A stretch of 64,000 bases of DNA from an uncultured Oligoflexia bacterium. Its GTDB lineage: Bacteria; Bdellovibrionota; Bacteriovoracia; Bacteriovoracales; Bacteriovoracaceae. The stretch is from positions 1-64,000 of the forward strand of contig CAKZJW010000030.1 in assembly GCA_937120495.1 (NCBI GenBank). Reading direction: 5' to 3'. Of the stretch, positions 24,215 through 33,646 are shown in pieces. Under the pieces are notes generated by a model. The model was not told where the DNA came from. It ran no database searches and worked only from the letters and a program-made list of their open reading frames with translations. The position numbers were made by a program, and so were the translations under genes. Numbering within the stretch: the first letter of the stretch is position 1; every line of letters starts with the position of its first letter.

Positions 24215-26103
24215 TTACAATAAAGCTCATAGAGTTGTTTACCACGATAAAGTTGAAAGTTTTGAAAGATTCGATATGCACTCGTCGCTCCAGCTAAGCG
24301 TAGTTTCTTACCAGATCTTTTAGAATCTACACCAAACCAAATAGCATAAAAGACTTTTCCATCAAACGCGACATACCAATTGTCCAGACCATTGTTAGTT
24401 GTTCCAGTTTTTCCAAACATCAAGATTTTTTTAATCGTACTACTTGAGACATGAGAAATTGTTGTTTCATCTGCCTTAGACATTTCGTAAAGAATCGAGT
24501 CTTTAAAATCGTATTTCTCATTTTTAATATTTTCACACGTCTTTTTAAAATATTTTAAATAGCTAAAACCAAGTTCTCCAAGTGTCATTTCTAGTGCACC
24601 TAAAAGCTGTGCAGGATACTCTTTCAAGGGTGTTAGAAGCCTCGGAAAGTATTCTTTTAGTTTTGGCTCAAGTGTGTCAAAGCCCAGTTCACTAGAAACT
24701 CTAACAAGTGGAATATTCTTAGATTTTTTTACTGCATACCTAAGATCAACATAATCAACTTTTACCTTGGATGAATCTTTAGGTGTCCATTTTCCGGAAA
24801 CAAGATCCAAAGTAATTGGCTTAGTGCTAACTTTATCATCTAGTTTTTTTCCAAGTTCAATTAACTGCTCATAAATAATTGGCTTTAAAACGCTTCCTAC
24901 TTGGTGTCTTTCTTTAAAAATTGCATTCTGTAAGTTTCGTTCTGGTTTTGTATAAAAGTAATATGTACTTGGGCACGATTCATCTTCACATGACGAATCA
25001 AGTGCAAGGAATTTTACCGCTACATCCAAGTCTTTTGTTTGCTTTTCTAAGAGTTTATTTATCTTAACTACAGACTCACTAAACACAAATTTTTCAAAGG
25101 GCTCAAGATAGTTGTCTAAGCTTTTACTTAGATAATAATAAGACTTAATTGAAGAGCCTTCATTTTTTTGCTTTAAAGATGTAAGCCAACTACCCCACTG
25201 ATGTTCCTTCCAAGAAGTCTCGCTATCAGAAGAGACAAGAGAGAGTCCAGATAGTCTTTTAAAGACAACATTTGTTCTAGTTTTCAGCCTATCAAAGTGC
25301 CTAAAGGGACTATAGAAGTATGGTCCTTTTAGAAGACCGATTAATAATGATGATTCGTAATCCGTCAATTCATTAGGAGTTTTATTAAAATAAGCTATTG
25401 CAGCTGCTTTAATTCCTTTTATATAAACTCCATTTACAACGCCCCAGAAAATTTCATTAAAGTATGTTGTAATAATTTTTTCTTTAGGAAGTTTATATTC
25501 AATATAAAATGCATAAATCATTTCTCTAATTTTTCTTTCAATTCTTTTTTCATTTGTTAAAAAAAGATTCTTTGCAAGTTGCATTGTAAGAGTTGATCCC
25601 CCTTGAACTTTTTTCATCGCTTTAACATCTGCAACAAACGCTCTTAGAAGTGATTTATAATCGACTCCATCATGTTCTAAGAACCGATAGTCCTCAATTC
25701 CAATTAGTCCCTTCCAAAGTGTTGGCGGAATTTCATCAAAACCAATTTCAAATTGAACACAATTGTATCTCTTACAATCATTTCGTAGAATATTTGGAAC
25801 TTGAATTTCTTTATTTATGAAATACTTGTTTCCTTTAGAGGAAATTTCTCCATCCTCTATAAGTTTAAGTATCGCTTTTTCACTACTAGATCCTGTTTCA
25901 ACAAAAGGAAGAAACTCTTCTAGGTTTTTTTTAAGAACTATACTTCCGTTTTCTAAAACAGATGAATGTTTCGTGTTTTTATCCAGCCTAACCTCTAGAT
26001 TAGACAGTTTAGTATGTACTTCGCTCACAACAGTTGTGATATAAACGGCAGCGCACAAAAAAATCAGCATGGCGCACCATGATATTACTTTAAAAACCTT
26101 CAT
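24211..26103 (-). CDS. Bifunctional class A penicillin-binding protein
   Basis: Polymerises and cross-links peptidoglycan. The 630-aa protein has an N-terminal membrane anchor (about 8-28). It is followed by a GT51 glycosyltransferase domain with IEDYRFLEHDGVDYKSLLRA (catalytic Glu) and QGGSTLTMQLAKNLFL. The C-terminal transpeptidase carries GSVLKP (SxxK serine), SKN (SxN) and GKTGTTN (KTG box), so all three active-site motifs are present. It is shorter than Escherichia coli PBP1b and lacks an obvious accessory domain, most like the PBP1b/1c branch. The ATG has no strong ribosome site. It is divergent from the porin gene. Confidence 0.93.
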   Translation of the reverse strand: MKVFKVISWCAMLIFLCAAVYITTVVSEVHTKLSNLEVRLDKNTKHSSVLENGSIVLKKNLEEFLPFVETGSSSEKAILKLIEDGEISSKGNKYFINKEIQVPNILRNDCKRYNCVQFEIGFDEIPPTLWKGLIGIEDYRFLEHDGVDYKSLLRAFVADVKAMKKVQGGSTLTMQLAKNLFLTNEKRIERKIREMIYAFYIEYKLPKEKIITTYFNEIFWGVVNGVYIKGIKAAAIAYFNKTPNELTDYESSLLIGLLKGPYFYSPFRHFDRLKTRTNVVFKRLSGLSLVSSDSETSWKEHQWGSWLTSLKQKNEGSSIKSYYYLSKSLDNYLEPFEKFVFSESVVKINKLLEKQTKDLDVAVKFLALDSSCEDESCPSTYYFYTKPERNLQNAIFKERHQVGSVLKPIIYEQLIELGKKLDDKVSTKPITLDLVSGKWTPKDSSKVKVDYVDLRYAVKKSKNIPLVRVSSELGFDTLEPKLKEYFPRLLTPLKEYPAQLLGALEMTLGELGFSYLKYFKKTCENIKNEKYDFKDSILYEMSKADETTISHVSSSTIKKILMFGKTGTTNNGLDNWYVAFDGKVFYAIWFGVDSKRSGKKLRLAGATSAYRIFQNFQLYRGKQLYELYCN

Positions 26104-26182
26104 TTAATTGCCAGTGTTCACCTTATTGAATATTATTTTTATCAACTTTATACATAACAATTTATATTATACAGGAGCTTTT

Positions 26183-27583
26183 GTGAAAAAATCTATTAAC
26201 TTATACTCAATGCTTTTACTTTTAATAAGCACAAGCGTTCAGGCACTTCCAATCGACTGGAGTGGTAGCCTTGGATTTGACCAAAATATCATTAAAAATG
26301 CACGCGGAACGACTGATGATTGTAATCCTGCAACTGCTGGAAGTCAGTGTGTAACAAAAGATAATAAGCATGCAAGATTTCAATCTTTGCTTTTGAGATT
26401 AAACCCATCGATTATCGTAAATGATAGTGTAACTATTAAAGGTGAGGTTTCTACTGGTGAGTTCAGAGGTGGTTTCCTTGGTGATGACTCAAATAATGAT
26501 GACTCTTACTTTGGTCAATCAAACTCTGGTACTGCAATTAACTTTAATCAAATTTATGCTGAGCTTTATGCTGATACGGCTCTTTTTAGAGTTGGTAAGT
26601 ATGCTAAGCATTTTGGTTTAGGGGCTGTAATTAATTCTGGTACAAAATCATGGGATAGATTCTTTTCTGGATATCAAGGTGTTGAGGCTGAATTTAAGTT
26701 AGGTAACTTTAAATTAATACCTGCAATTTCTAAACTTGATTCAGATGCTGGTCTTCCAAATGGTAAGCACGATACAAACGAGCAATCTGTAATTGCAATG
26801 TACGATAATAGCAATAGTAATTTAAAGCTTGGTGTTTTCTACGCAATGAGAGAAGTAGAGACGAAGTCAGACCTTTACGACAATGAATCAACTAGTCATG
26901 AAATGACAATAATTGATGTATTTGTTGAAAAAGTTTGGGAACGCTTAACACTAGGTTTAGAGGTACCGATGCTATCAGGAGAAGTTGGTACATCATTTTC
27001 TGATAAAACAGTTGATCAAGATTACGATGCTAGAGCATTTATACTAGAAGCTTCTTACGAATTAAATCAATTTTGGACAATAGGTATTAACGGTGGTTCT
27101 GTAAGTGGTTCTGATAACGACGAAAAGAAACAAGGTGCAATGTACTTACACCCAAATTATCAAATTGCGGAAATAATGTTTAAGTATAATCTTGAAGGTT
27201 TTCAAAACTCTGCTGAAAACGCATTTAGATCAAATATTACAAATGCTAATTTTGCTAAGTTTTATACTCGTTATCAAAGTGATGCATGGACATGGAGAAT
27301 GGATATCATCATGGCCAAAGCCAATGAAGCAGCTCAAAAAGGTGATGATTTCTATGACCATTCATCTCAAACTTATCAAGCAGCAAATGACGATCAAGAA
27401 GATGATCTAGGGATGGAGTTTGATTTAGCATTTGACTATAAATGGAGTCCATCAGTAACTGTTAGTGGTTATATTGGATACTATAAAGTTGGTGAATTCT
27501 ATGCATTCACAAATGATACAAGTGAAGAAATTGAAGTTTCAGATATCACTGCAAGTGGTATGAAAATAAATATAGGGTTCTAA
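26183..27583 (+). CDS. Outer-membrane porin-like protein
   Basis: A 466-aa protein. I start it at GTG (26183) because AGGAG lies 5 bases upstream and this exposes a clean signal peptide (KKSINLY... to VQA-LP); an upstream in-frame ATG (26108) would give a non-secretory extension. The mature part alternates short strands with polar loops and ends in KINIGF, a barrel-type terminus. FRVGKYAKHFGLGAV is the porin-type constriction/strand motif seen also in the heme-barrel protein at 44269. Transport substrate is unknown. Divergent from the PBP gene. Confidence 0.8.
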   Translation: MKKSINLYSMLLLLISTSVQALPIDWSGSLGFDQNIIKNARGTTDDCNPATAGSQCVTKDNKHARFQSLLLRLNPSIIVNDSVTIKGEVSTGEFRGGFLGDDSNNDDSYFGQSNSGTAINFNQIYAELYADTALFRVGKYAKHFGLGAVINSGTKSWDRFFSGYQGVEAEFKLGNFKLIPAISKLDSDAGLPNGKHDTNEQSVIAMYDNSNSNLKLGVFYAMREVETKSDLYDNESTSHEMTIIDVFVEKVWERLTLGLEVPMLSGEVGTSFSDKTVDQDYDARAFILEASYELNQFWTIGINGGSVSGSDNDEKKQGAMYLHPNYQIAEIMFKYNLEGFQNSAENAFRSNITNANFAKFYTRYQSDAWTWRMDIIMAKANEAAQKGDDFYDHSSQTYQAANDDQEDDLGMEFDLAFDYKWSPSVTVSGYIGYYKVGEFYAFTNDTSEEIEVSDITASGMKINIGF

Positions 27584-27595
27584 TTTAAGAACCCT
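27574..27595. terminator. Possible bidirectional terminator between convergent genes
   Basis: A perfect 7-bp stem, AGGGTTC paired with GAACCCT across 8 bases, spans the stop codon of the porin gene and faces the convergent gene ending at 27602. T-tracts on both sides are weak, so efficiency is doubtful. Confidence 0.4.
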
Positions 27596-27601
27596 AATTA
27601 A

Positions 27602-29803
27602 TTATCTATACATCATCATTGGATTTGATTGGTAATTATAAAGTCCTGGGTTTGATTGAAGATAACCCATCTGCCCAGGCATCATCATTTGTCCCCCCAT
27701 ATATTGTTGTTGAGGTTGAAAGAATGATGGATATCTACCTTGATTATAATTATTCATCATAGGATATCCTGAATTATTTTGTGGCTGACCATAATATGGT
27801 CCTGGCCTGAAACCTTGATTCTGCATATAGCCCTGATTAGGCATAAAACCTTGGTTAGGCATCATCATCGAGCTTGGGTTTCTTTGAAGATTCATCATCA
27901 TCTGCTGGCTCGGCATATTATTAGGATTATACATAGAAGGAAAGTTTGGTGGCTTAACCTCTGTTAGGCTTAGGTCACTTTCTTTTTTGGTAACTTTCTT
28001 TTCTTTTTTACCAGTTGAGTAATACTCATCTCTGTAGCCTTCAAGCTTTGCCCACTCATCATGCTTCTTTTTGTAAGTACTCGCCATTCCATTACATAGG
28101 TCGAGTCTTGAGCTTGGAACAATATATTTTGCTTTAGCATCAGCAATTCCATCCTCAATACAGTACTTCAGTTTATTTTGATACCAACCACCATAACTAG
28201 CATATTGGTTTTTGCGCTGACACTGTTGCATAACTTGTTGTTGAATTTGTCCGCTATAAGCTCTCCAGGCTGCATCACCTTGAACTTTTTTCGTTTTTAA
28301 CTTTTCACACGCTGCTAACTTTTCAGCATATTCTTCAGAAATATCTTCATCTGGATTTTTTAAAACTCTTTCTCTTTTATCGTATTGAGATTTTGCTATC
28401 TCTGTATAGCTAGAAATAACATCATTTAAATCCTCTACTTCCATCATATCATCAATTTTGTCTGAGAATTTACAACTACTATTATCAACTGAATATGCCT
28501 GACAGGCAGCTTTTAAAGAGATCAGTGACTTATGCATCTTTAGTGTTGCATTTTTCCAAAGAGGATCTTTAATTGGAGCTTTTTTACTCATTGAAATAAA
28601 ATGAGCATAATCTTGTGGCTCAAAATATGGCTTTACCATGTACTTAGATATTTTCTTTGTAAGATCTCTAATTTTCTTTTCAATCTTCGCTTTATCTTCT
28701 TCAGACTCTGCACTTTCTAAATCTTTCATCAAGTTAACTAGTAAGTTTTTATTACTAGCATCTGCTGAATTATGAGACTCATCATTAAAGTGCTTCTCAA
28801 TCATAAGACCATAGAAGTCATCAAATAACTGAGCGTACTTAGAAGTATCAAGTTTTGCTAATGTTCCATCTTTGACAGCTTTATCAAATTCTTTTTTCGC
28901 TTTAGCAACTTTATCTAAAAGGTCATTTTTCATTATTTCTTCTAACTGATAGTAAGTTCCCGAAATATTTTGAAAAGAATCTAAATTATTATAAATATTT
29001 TGATAATTTGCTTCATTACAAAGTCTATTAGCTTTATTAATTAAAACTTGCTCTTCAACATCAGACTTTGAATAAATTTTAAAACCGTCTGCCTGAATAT
29101 TTTCATAAAAGTAACACTCATTATTTTTATGCAGTGTTTTTGCTGAAAATACTTTTTGCATATTATTAAATGCTGGTCCTCTTGAAACAAAAACAAGATC
29201 CCCTGTTTTTGTAAGACCAGGCTGATCAACATCAAAGTTAGCTTTTACAATTTTATTTTTTTCAATTTTTCCATCTTTAAATACACCAGTTTCTTTTAGA
29301 CAACTAACAAAGCCATCCATTGTTGGTGCAAACTTTTTCTTAGACGAAACAATTTTATCTGAAATCATTGTATGTACTTCAAATTCACATTCGTTTAGCC
29401 CACAAGACTTAACCTTTGTTTCAAAGCTATGAGGTTTACCGTTACCTGCAGGATGAAAAACGAAATCAAGCATGCTATTACAATTTGCAATCATTGGTCC
29501 GCCGAAAATATTTAAATTTCCAGTCGAGGGGTCATGAGTCGGAGTTAGACTTGCATCTTTTCCTCTCAAAAGTCCCATTACAAAACTAAGCGGTAAAGAA
29601 CGTTGATCTTCAGAAGCACAACTTGCTGTTGTCTCCATCGTTTCACCTGTCGTTATCTGTGACGGCTTAACTCGTGTTATAGATTGGCTTGTTCTTACCT
29701 CTTCTTTAGAGTCATCTAATGCATCCATTAACGAGCCATTTAACTGCGCGTAAGAGCCAAAGCTGACAATAGATAAAGTTAGAGTTAATAAACATTTTTT
29801 CAT
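27602..29803 (-). CDS. Large secreted protein with Met/Pro/Gln/Asn-rich tail, hypothetical
   Basis: A 733-aa exported protein with a signal peptide of about 19 residues. Residues 45-260 contain several cysteines in pairs (CGLNEC and others), suggesting periplasmic disulfides. The middle (about 260-600) is strongly helical and charged. From about residue 645 the sequence becomes low-complexity, rich in Met, Pro, Gln, Asn, Gly and Tyr, with tandem PNQGF/Y units. I do not recognise a family. The ribosome site AGAGG is good. The tail is the kind of sequence that forms adhesive or phase-separating segments, but this is speculation. Confidence 0.75.
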   Translation of the reverse strand: MKKCLLTLTLSIVSFGSYAQLNGSLMDALDDSKEEVRTSQSITRVKPSQITTGETMETTASCASEDQRSLPLSFVMGLLRGKDASLTPTHDPSTGNLNIFGGPMIANCNSMLDFVFHPAGNGKPHSFETKVKSCGLNECEFEVHTMISDKIVSSKKKFAPTMDGFVSCLKETGVFKDGKIEKNKIVKANFDVDQPGLTKTGDLVFVSRGPAFNNMQKVFSAKTLHKNNECYFYENIQADGFKIYSKSDVEEQVLINKANRLCNEANYQNIYNNLDSFQNISGTYYQLEEIMKNDLLDKVAKAKKEFDKAVKDGTLAKLDTSKYAQLFDDFYGLMIEKHFNDESHNSADASNKNLLVNLMKDLESAESEEDKAKIEKKIRDLTKKISKYMVKPYFEPQDYAHFISMSKKAPIKDPLWKNATLKMHKSLISLKAACQAYSVDNSSCKFSDKIDDMMEVEDLNDVISSYTEIAKSQYDKRERVLKNPDEDISEEYAEKLAACEKLKTKKVQGDAAWRAYSGQIQQQVMQQCQRKNQYASYGGWYQNKLKYCIEDGIADAKAKYIVPSSRLDLCNGMASTYKKKHDEWAKLEGYRDEYYSTGKKEKKVTKKESDLSLTEVKPPNFPSMYNPNNMPSQQMMMNLQRNPSSMMMPNQGFMPNQGYMQNQGFRPGPYYGQPQNNSGYPMMNNYNQGRYPSFFQPQQQYMGGQMMMPGQMGYLQSNPGLYNYQSNPMMMYR
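27809..27862 (-). repeat. Three 18-base tandem repeats in a low-complexity coding tail
   Basis: Three imperfect 18-base units, each ending in cat on the plus strand, encode MPNQGF, MPNQGY and MQNQGF in the tail of the 733-aa secreted protein. Units differ by several bases, so the array is not freshly expanded. Confidence 0.75.
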
Positions 29804-29886
29804 ATAAACCTCTATTTAGTAGTACTCGTCTACTCTAATCGGTCTATACGAAGAAAATCTTTAAATTTCTTTCTAACTATTCTGAA

Positions 29887-30861
29887 TTATAAGATAAATT
29901 GAGGTTTTAGCTCTGTTATTACTTGGCTTTCTACAGATTTTATAGATTTTTTATAAGTATTTATTCTTTTATAATAAGTTTGATCTGTATCTTCTATAAC
30001 TTGAATTCCCTTAAGAGAGATTTCGAACTTTTTATCTCCAGGTAATTTAAAAATTATTTGTTCTGGAAATTCAATGTTTGAAGAAAATGAAGCATAGTTT
30101 GATATTTCAAATTCTACAGAACCATTTTCTGTTTCATATTTTAAATTTAAAAGTCTGTGTGTGGAATTATCAAATTTTAAAAATAGGTCGTCTTCTTTGT
30201 ATGTAAGATAGAATTTTTTATCTTGAAAGACTCTTTGAACTTTAACACCATCATTTATAAAGTTCATTCCCAAGATATTTTTAATTTTTTCCTGATGAGC
30301 AGAATCAGCTCCAACAAGTGGATTCACGACATCTGCGTTATCTTCAGCAACAGCCTTTAAATACTTTTTATACTGATATAATAGATTCGCTTGTTCTTTA
30401 TTTATGTTTTGTTTATTTGGTTTAATATTTTTATCAAACTCATGAAGAGTATTAATCATTGATCTTGAACTATTAACAAGCAAACTCTCTAATAGAGAAT
30501 AAAACAATTTTGTTTCAAGTAGTTGCCCCTTTAAAAAACTTGTTAAATTTGAATTTACCTTTAGAGCATTTATGAATTCTGGTGCAAATGATTTATTTCT
30601 ATAATCGACTTGGATAAAGTTAACGCGTTCTTTATCATTTTTTCTCATTAGCAATTTTACAGAAGAGCTTTTAACCTCTGCGTCCTCCAGCTCAGCATCT
30701 GTTCGCTTCACCTCTTGAACATATATCCTTGCAACAACTGTTTTATTTTCTATATTTGTGTTGTTTCCATTCCTAAAAAGAGAATCAATAGTAGGAATAT
30801 GTGCGCTACTTAAGTTTGAAAAAATTAATGTAATTATAATGAAGCTAATCTTCTTGTTCAT
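29887..30861 (-). CDS. Secreted protein, hypothetical
   Basis: A 324-aa exported protein with a signal peptide (about residues 1-20, ending SSA-H). The N-terminal third is mixed, residues 95-185 are helical and polar, and the C-terminal third (about 210-300) is rich in strands: VKVQRVFQDKKFYLTYKEDDLFLKF, then a FEIS...ISLKGI region. It has no cysteines after the signal and no motif I can name; a distant LolA-like fold is possible but unsupported. It is 83 bases upstream of the large secreted protein gene on the same strand, and divergent from the barrel gene at 30910. Confidence 0.65.
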   Translation of the reverse strand: MNKKISFIIITLIFSNLSSAHIPTIDSLFRNGNNTNIENKTVVARIYVQEVKRTDAELEDAEVKSSSVKLLMRKNDKERVNFIQVDYRNKSFAPEFINALKVNSNLTSFLKGQLLETKLFYSLLESLLVNSSRSMINTLHEFDKNIKPNKQNINKEQANLLYQYKKYLKAVAEDNADVVNPLVGADSAHQEKIKNILGMNFINDGVKVQRVFQDKKFYLTYKEDDLFLKFDNSTHRLLNLKYETENGSVEFEISNYASFSSNIEFPEQIIFKLPGDKKFEISLKGIQVIEDTDQTYYKRINTYKKSIKSVESQVITELKPQFIL

Positions 30862-30909
30862 GTAATATCCATTGTCTATAATATTGTTTTATACAGTATA
30901 AGGTAAGAT

Positions 30910-31794
30910 ATGAATCTATTAAAATATTTTGTTTTATTTTCTATGACATGGAGCATTTTTTCTTATGCTGCAATTCGAGATCTTGAAACTACTCGACTAC
31001 AATCAACCTCTGGCGCTGGTGTTGCTTCAATACTGGTGAATGAGGCTTCATTTCTCAATCCTGCATCTATAGTTTTTGTTCCGACTTCTGCATTCTATTA
31101 TCAAAATGGTACAAGCAAGCACTCTAAAGACTCAGATAAAAGAGCTCGTGATTTCTCAGATGGAGCAAGTGAAATTTATTTATTATCAGACTCGTCTGGT
31201 CAGTTAAAAGGTAACTTTAGCTATCAAAGACAGGCTGAAAATCAATTTAGAAGAACAAGATTTACTAGCTCATTTGCTTCAAACTATGGAAAAAAGACAG
31301 CAATTGGAATCTTATATCGCTATACAATTGATGAAGAAATTAGAAAGGATGATGAGAAGAAGTTTCATCAAGGGGTCATTGGTCTTACACATATACTTTC
31401 AGAGAAACTTATCTTTGGTGCAACTATTGTAGATCCATTTTTATCAAATAAAGAAGATGCTAGAGCAATATTAGGTATTCAGTATAGCGTTGTAGGAAGT
31501 TTAACATTGATACTAGACTATGGTGCTAACTTCAATGATGACCCTGAGCGAAACTCCTTTACTCGAGGTGCTTTGCAGATAAATTTCTTTAAAGATCTTT
31601 ATTTAAGAACAGGTCGTTTTTCTAATAACATCACTGGACTTGATGGTGCATCGTGGGGGATTTCTTGGATTGGGCCTAGGCTTGCTCTAGAGTTTGCGAC
31701 TAAAACTTCAGAGGTAGCACAAGAAAAATCTAACTATCTCTTCGAAGATGAAAAAATTATTGAAAGTTCATTTTCGGTAGCTTTAATTTTTTAA
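30910..31794 (+). CDS. Outer-membrane barrel protein (PorV/FadL-like N terminus), hypothetical
   Basis: A 294-aa exported protein with a signal peptide ending near SYA-AI. The early STSGAGVASILVNEASFLNPASI segment resembles the N-terminal hatch motif of PorV/FadL-type barrels (G-A-x-x-A...-NPA). The rest is amphipathic strands ending in SFSVALIF, an aromatic barrel terminus. The start has AAGG 8 bases upstream. The following gene begins 4 bases after its stop, and a long co-directional series runs to 38.6 kb. Confidence 0.7.
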   Translation: MNLLKYFVLFSMTWSIFSYAAIRDLETTRLQSTSGAGVASILVNEASFLNPASIVFVPTSAFYYQNGTSKHSKDSDKRARDFSDGASEIYLLSDSSGQLKGNFSYQRQAENQFRRTRFTSSFASNYGKKTAIGILYRYTIDEEIRKDDEKKFHQGVIGLTHILSEKLIFGATIVDPFLSNKEDARAILGIQYSVVGSLTLILDYGANFNDDPERNSFTRGALQINFFKDLYLRTGRFSNNITGLDGASWGISWIGPRLALEFATKTSEVAQEKSNYLFEDEKIIESSFSVALIF

Positions 31795-31798
31795 TTAT

Positions 31799-32566
31799 AT
31801 GAGCGATACAAAAGAAGAGTCTCGAGAAGAGAGACAAAAAAAACTTACTCTACAAAAGCAATTCTCCAAGCGAATAACTGTCGCTCGCCAGGGAAGAGAA
31901 GCATTTCTTGAAAAAGACTATGTTAGTTGTATGCGTAAATATAATGAGTACTTAAAAATTCTTGCTGATACAAAAGAAGTCGACGATATCTTTAAGTTAA
32001 ACCCTTCTTTGTTTGGTGATGAAACTCAAATCTCAGAATTACTTCTAATTAGTCATATCTACTGGGAAATGGCTCGAATTTATGAGATGACTCCAAAGTT
32101 TCAAGCAAATTTTCAAAAGTCACTAAATCAATTTATTAAATTTACAATCAATCAGCCCTTCCAAGTCTTGAATGCTGAAATGCTTAGAAAGTATATTAAG
32201 ATAAATGGAAAAAAATCCAGGCATGTAAAACTTTACTCTGAATCATATTCACAGATCTTAATCGAATCAAGAAAGTGCTATATTGCGACTATATGTTTTG
32301 GAGATATTCATCCAACAACAGATCGTTTGCGTATTTTTAAAGATGAATTGTCTAACTGGCCATTGGGCTTAGAGCTTATTGCTCTATACTATAAATACTC
32401 AACAAAGTTTGTCTTGTTTTTAGAAAAACATTTTTTAATAAAGAAAGTTTCAAAAGCAATACTAGGCCCTATTTTGTTAAGCTTTTCAATACTGACACAA
32501 ACAAGTATATTTAAAAGATGTTCTTATTATCTAAAATTATTGCAAAAGAGTGGTTCAAAGCTTTAA
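31799..32566 (+). CDS. CFI-box domain protein
   Basis: A 255-aa protein. The first 120 residues are helical and charged with a TPR-like look. The C-terminal part starts with KCYIATICFGDIHPTTDRLRIFKDE, then WPLGLELIALYYKYS and a hydrophobic tail. It matches the CFI-box pattern (C-[FY]-I-A-T-...-LR-F-x-D...-G-x-x-x-V-x-x-YY-x-x-S), usually a C-terminal membrane-associated module whose function is unknown. The last 49 bases overlap the start of the LptF/G-type permease gene, an unusually long overlap. Confidence 0.65.
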   Translation: MSDTKEESREERQKKLTLQKQFSKRITVARQGREAFLEKDYVSCMRKYNEYLKILADTKEVDDIFKLNPSLFGDETQISELLLISHIYWEMARIYEMTPKFQANFQKSLNQFIKFTINQPFQVLNAEMLRKYIKINGKKSRHVKLYSESYSQILIESRKCYIATICFGDIHPTTDRLRIFKDELSNWPLGLELIALYYKYSTKFVLFLEKHFLIKKVSKAILGPILLSFSILTQTSIFKRCSYYLKLLQKSGSKL

Positions 32567-33609
32567 TTGGCTCTATTGTTGTTTTATTTATACTAATTAC
32601 AGTTGGCGATATTGTTAATGGTTTCCTTCGAAGTTACTCCGCAAAAAGAGTCTTTATAGAATACTTCTTAAAGATGCCCGATCTAATGGGTAAAATGCTT
32701 CCAATAAGTTCTTTATTAGCAACATTATTTTCTATCAATAAACTCAAGGGTCATAGTGAACTTATCGCAATTCTCTCTGGTGGATACTCTGCTCTAAAAA
32801 TCTATTCACTCGTTTTAATTTGTTCTTTATCTATTGGTGCTGTTCAATTTTTGAACCTTGGTTTTTTATTACCGAAAGCGAATCAGATAAAAAGAGTTCA
32901 ATTTGAAAAGAGTAGAAAAAATGAAAGTAGATATCTTGCCAGAAGTAAAGTTGGAAGAGGTGGTTTGCTTTGGTATAAATCTGATGATTACTTTGCATCG
33001 TTTAAGGCTTATGACAGAACTAATAAAGCATTAAAAAATGTTACTTTCTATTTTTATTCTCCAGAGGGCAAAACTACTAGTATTTACAAGGCTCAATCTG
33101 CGAGTTTTATCAGAGATTATAAATGGCAATTTGAGAACTTAAAAGTTTTGCAATTTCTAGATAAGGAAAATTTCCCTAAATATAAAAGTATCAAAAAGTT
33201 ACTTGTTACTTTAAAAGAGGAGCCTACAGATTTTGGACAATTTGAATCTGATATAACAACTCTAGGGTTCTTCTCTCTTTTTAACTTTATCTCTAGGCTA
33301 AGAGATACTGGAATAAACTCTTCAGAATATGAAATAATGCTATACGAAAAAGTATCGCTTTCTCTTATTTGTATTATTTTTTCATTATTTCCGCTAGTTG
33401 GCGTTTTCTCTCCAAATAGACGAAGTGGCTCATTTGGAAAAAGTGTAACTTTAGCCCTTGTATTTACCATTATGTTCTGGCTAGTTTATTCATCAGTTAT
33501 TGCTATGGGCAACAATGGTACTATTCCTCCTCTACTAGCAACTATGGGAATTCCAATTATTTTTATCCTTTATATTCTTTTTACAATTAAACAAAAGAGC
33601 AAACTCTAA
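32518..33609 (+). CDS. LptF/LptG-family permease (YjgP/YjgQ)
   Basis: A 363-aa inner-membrane protein. Helices are near 15-35, 60-80 and 95-118, then a periplasmic beta-jellyroll region (about 130-245), then three helices near 275-360: the 3+3 layout of LptF and LptG. Family motifs include MPDLMGKMLPISSLLATLFSINKLKGHSELIAILSGG. LptF/G act with LptB to extract LPS from the inner membrane. Which of the two it is cannot be decided by eye, and no partner is in the window. Its start is nested in the upstream gene, so translation is probably coupled. Confidence 0.88.
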   Translation: MFLLSKIIAKEWFKALIGSIVVLFILITVGDIVNGFLRSYSAKRVFIEYFLKMPDLMGKMLPISSLLATLFSINKLKGHSELIAILSGGYSALKIYSLVLICSLSIGAVQFLNLGFLLPKANQIKRVQFEKSRKNESRYLARSKVGRGGLLWYKSDDYFASFKAYDRTNKALKNVTFYFYSPEGKTTSIYKAQSASFIRDYKWQFENLKVLQFLDKENFPKYKSIKKLLVTLKEEPTDFGQFESDITTLGFFSLFNFISRLRDTGINSSEYEIMLYEKVSLSLICIIFSLFPLVGVFSPNRRSGSFGKSVTLALVFTIMFWLVYSSVIAMGNNGTIPPLLATMGIPIIFILYILFTIKQKSKL

Positions 33610-33612
33610 GTC

Positions 33613-33641
33613 TTCGCTTTCATTAGTAAATATGCTATAAA
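33613..33641 (+). promoter_or_regulatory. Possible leaderless promoter of def
   Basis: TATAAA at 33636-33641 ends 5 bases before the def ATG; a weak TTCGCT lies 17 bases upstream. If used, transcription would start at or next to the start codon. The def start has no Shine-Dalgarno, which is consistent. Confidence 0.3.
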
Positions 33642-33646
33642 TACTT

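Noticed and set aside
33117..33470. 117-codon open frame antisense to the LptF/G gene
   Set aside because: Sits inside a clear membrane-protein gene with no start signals of its own.
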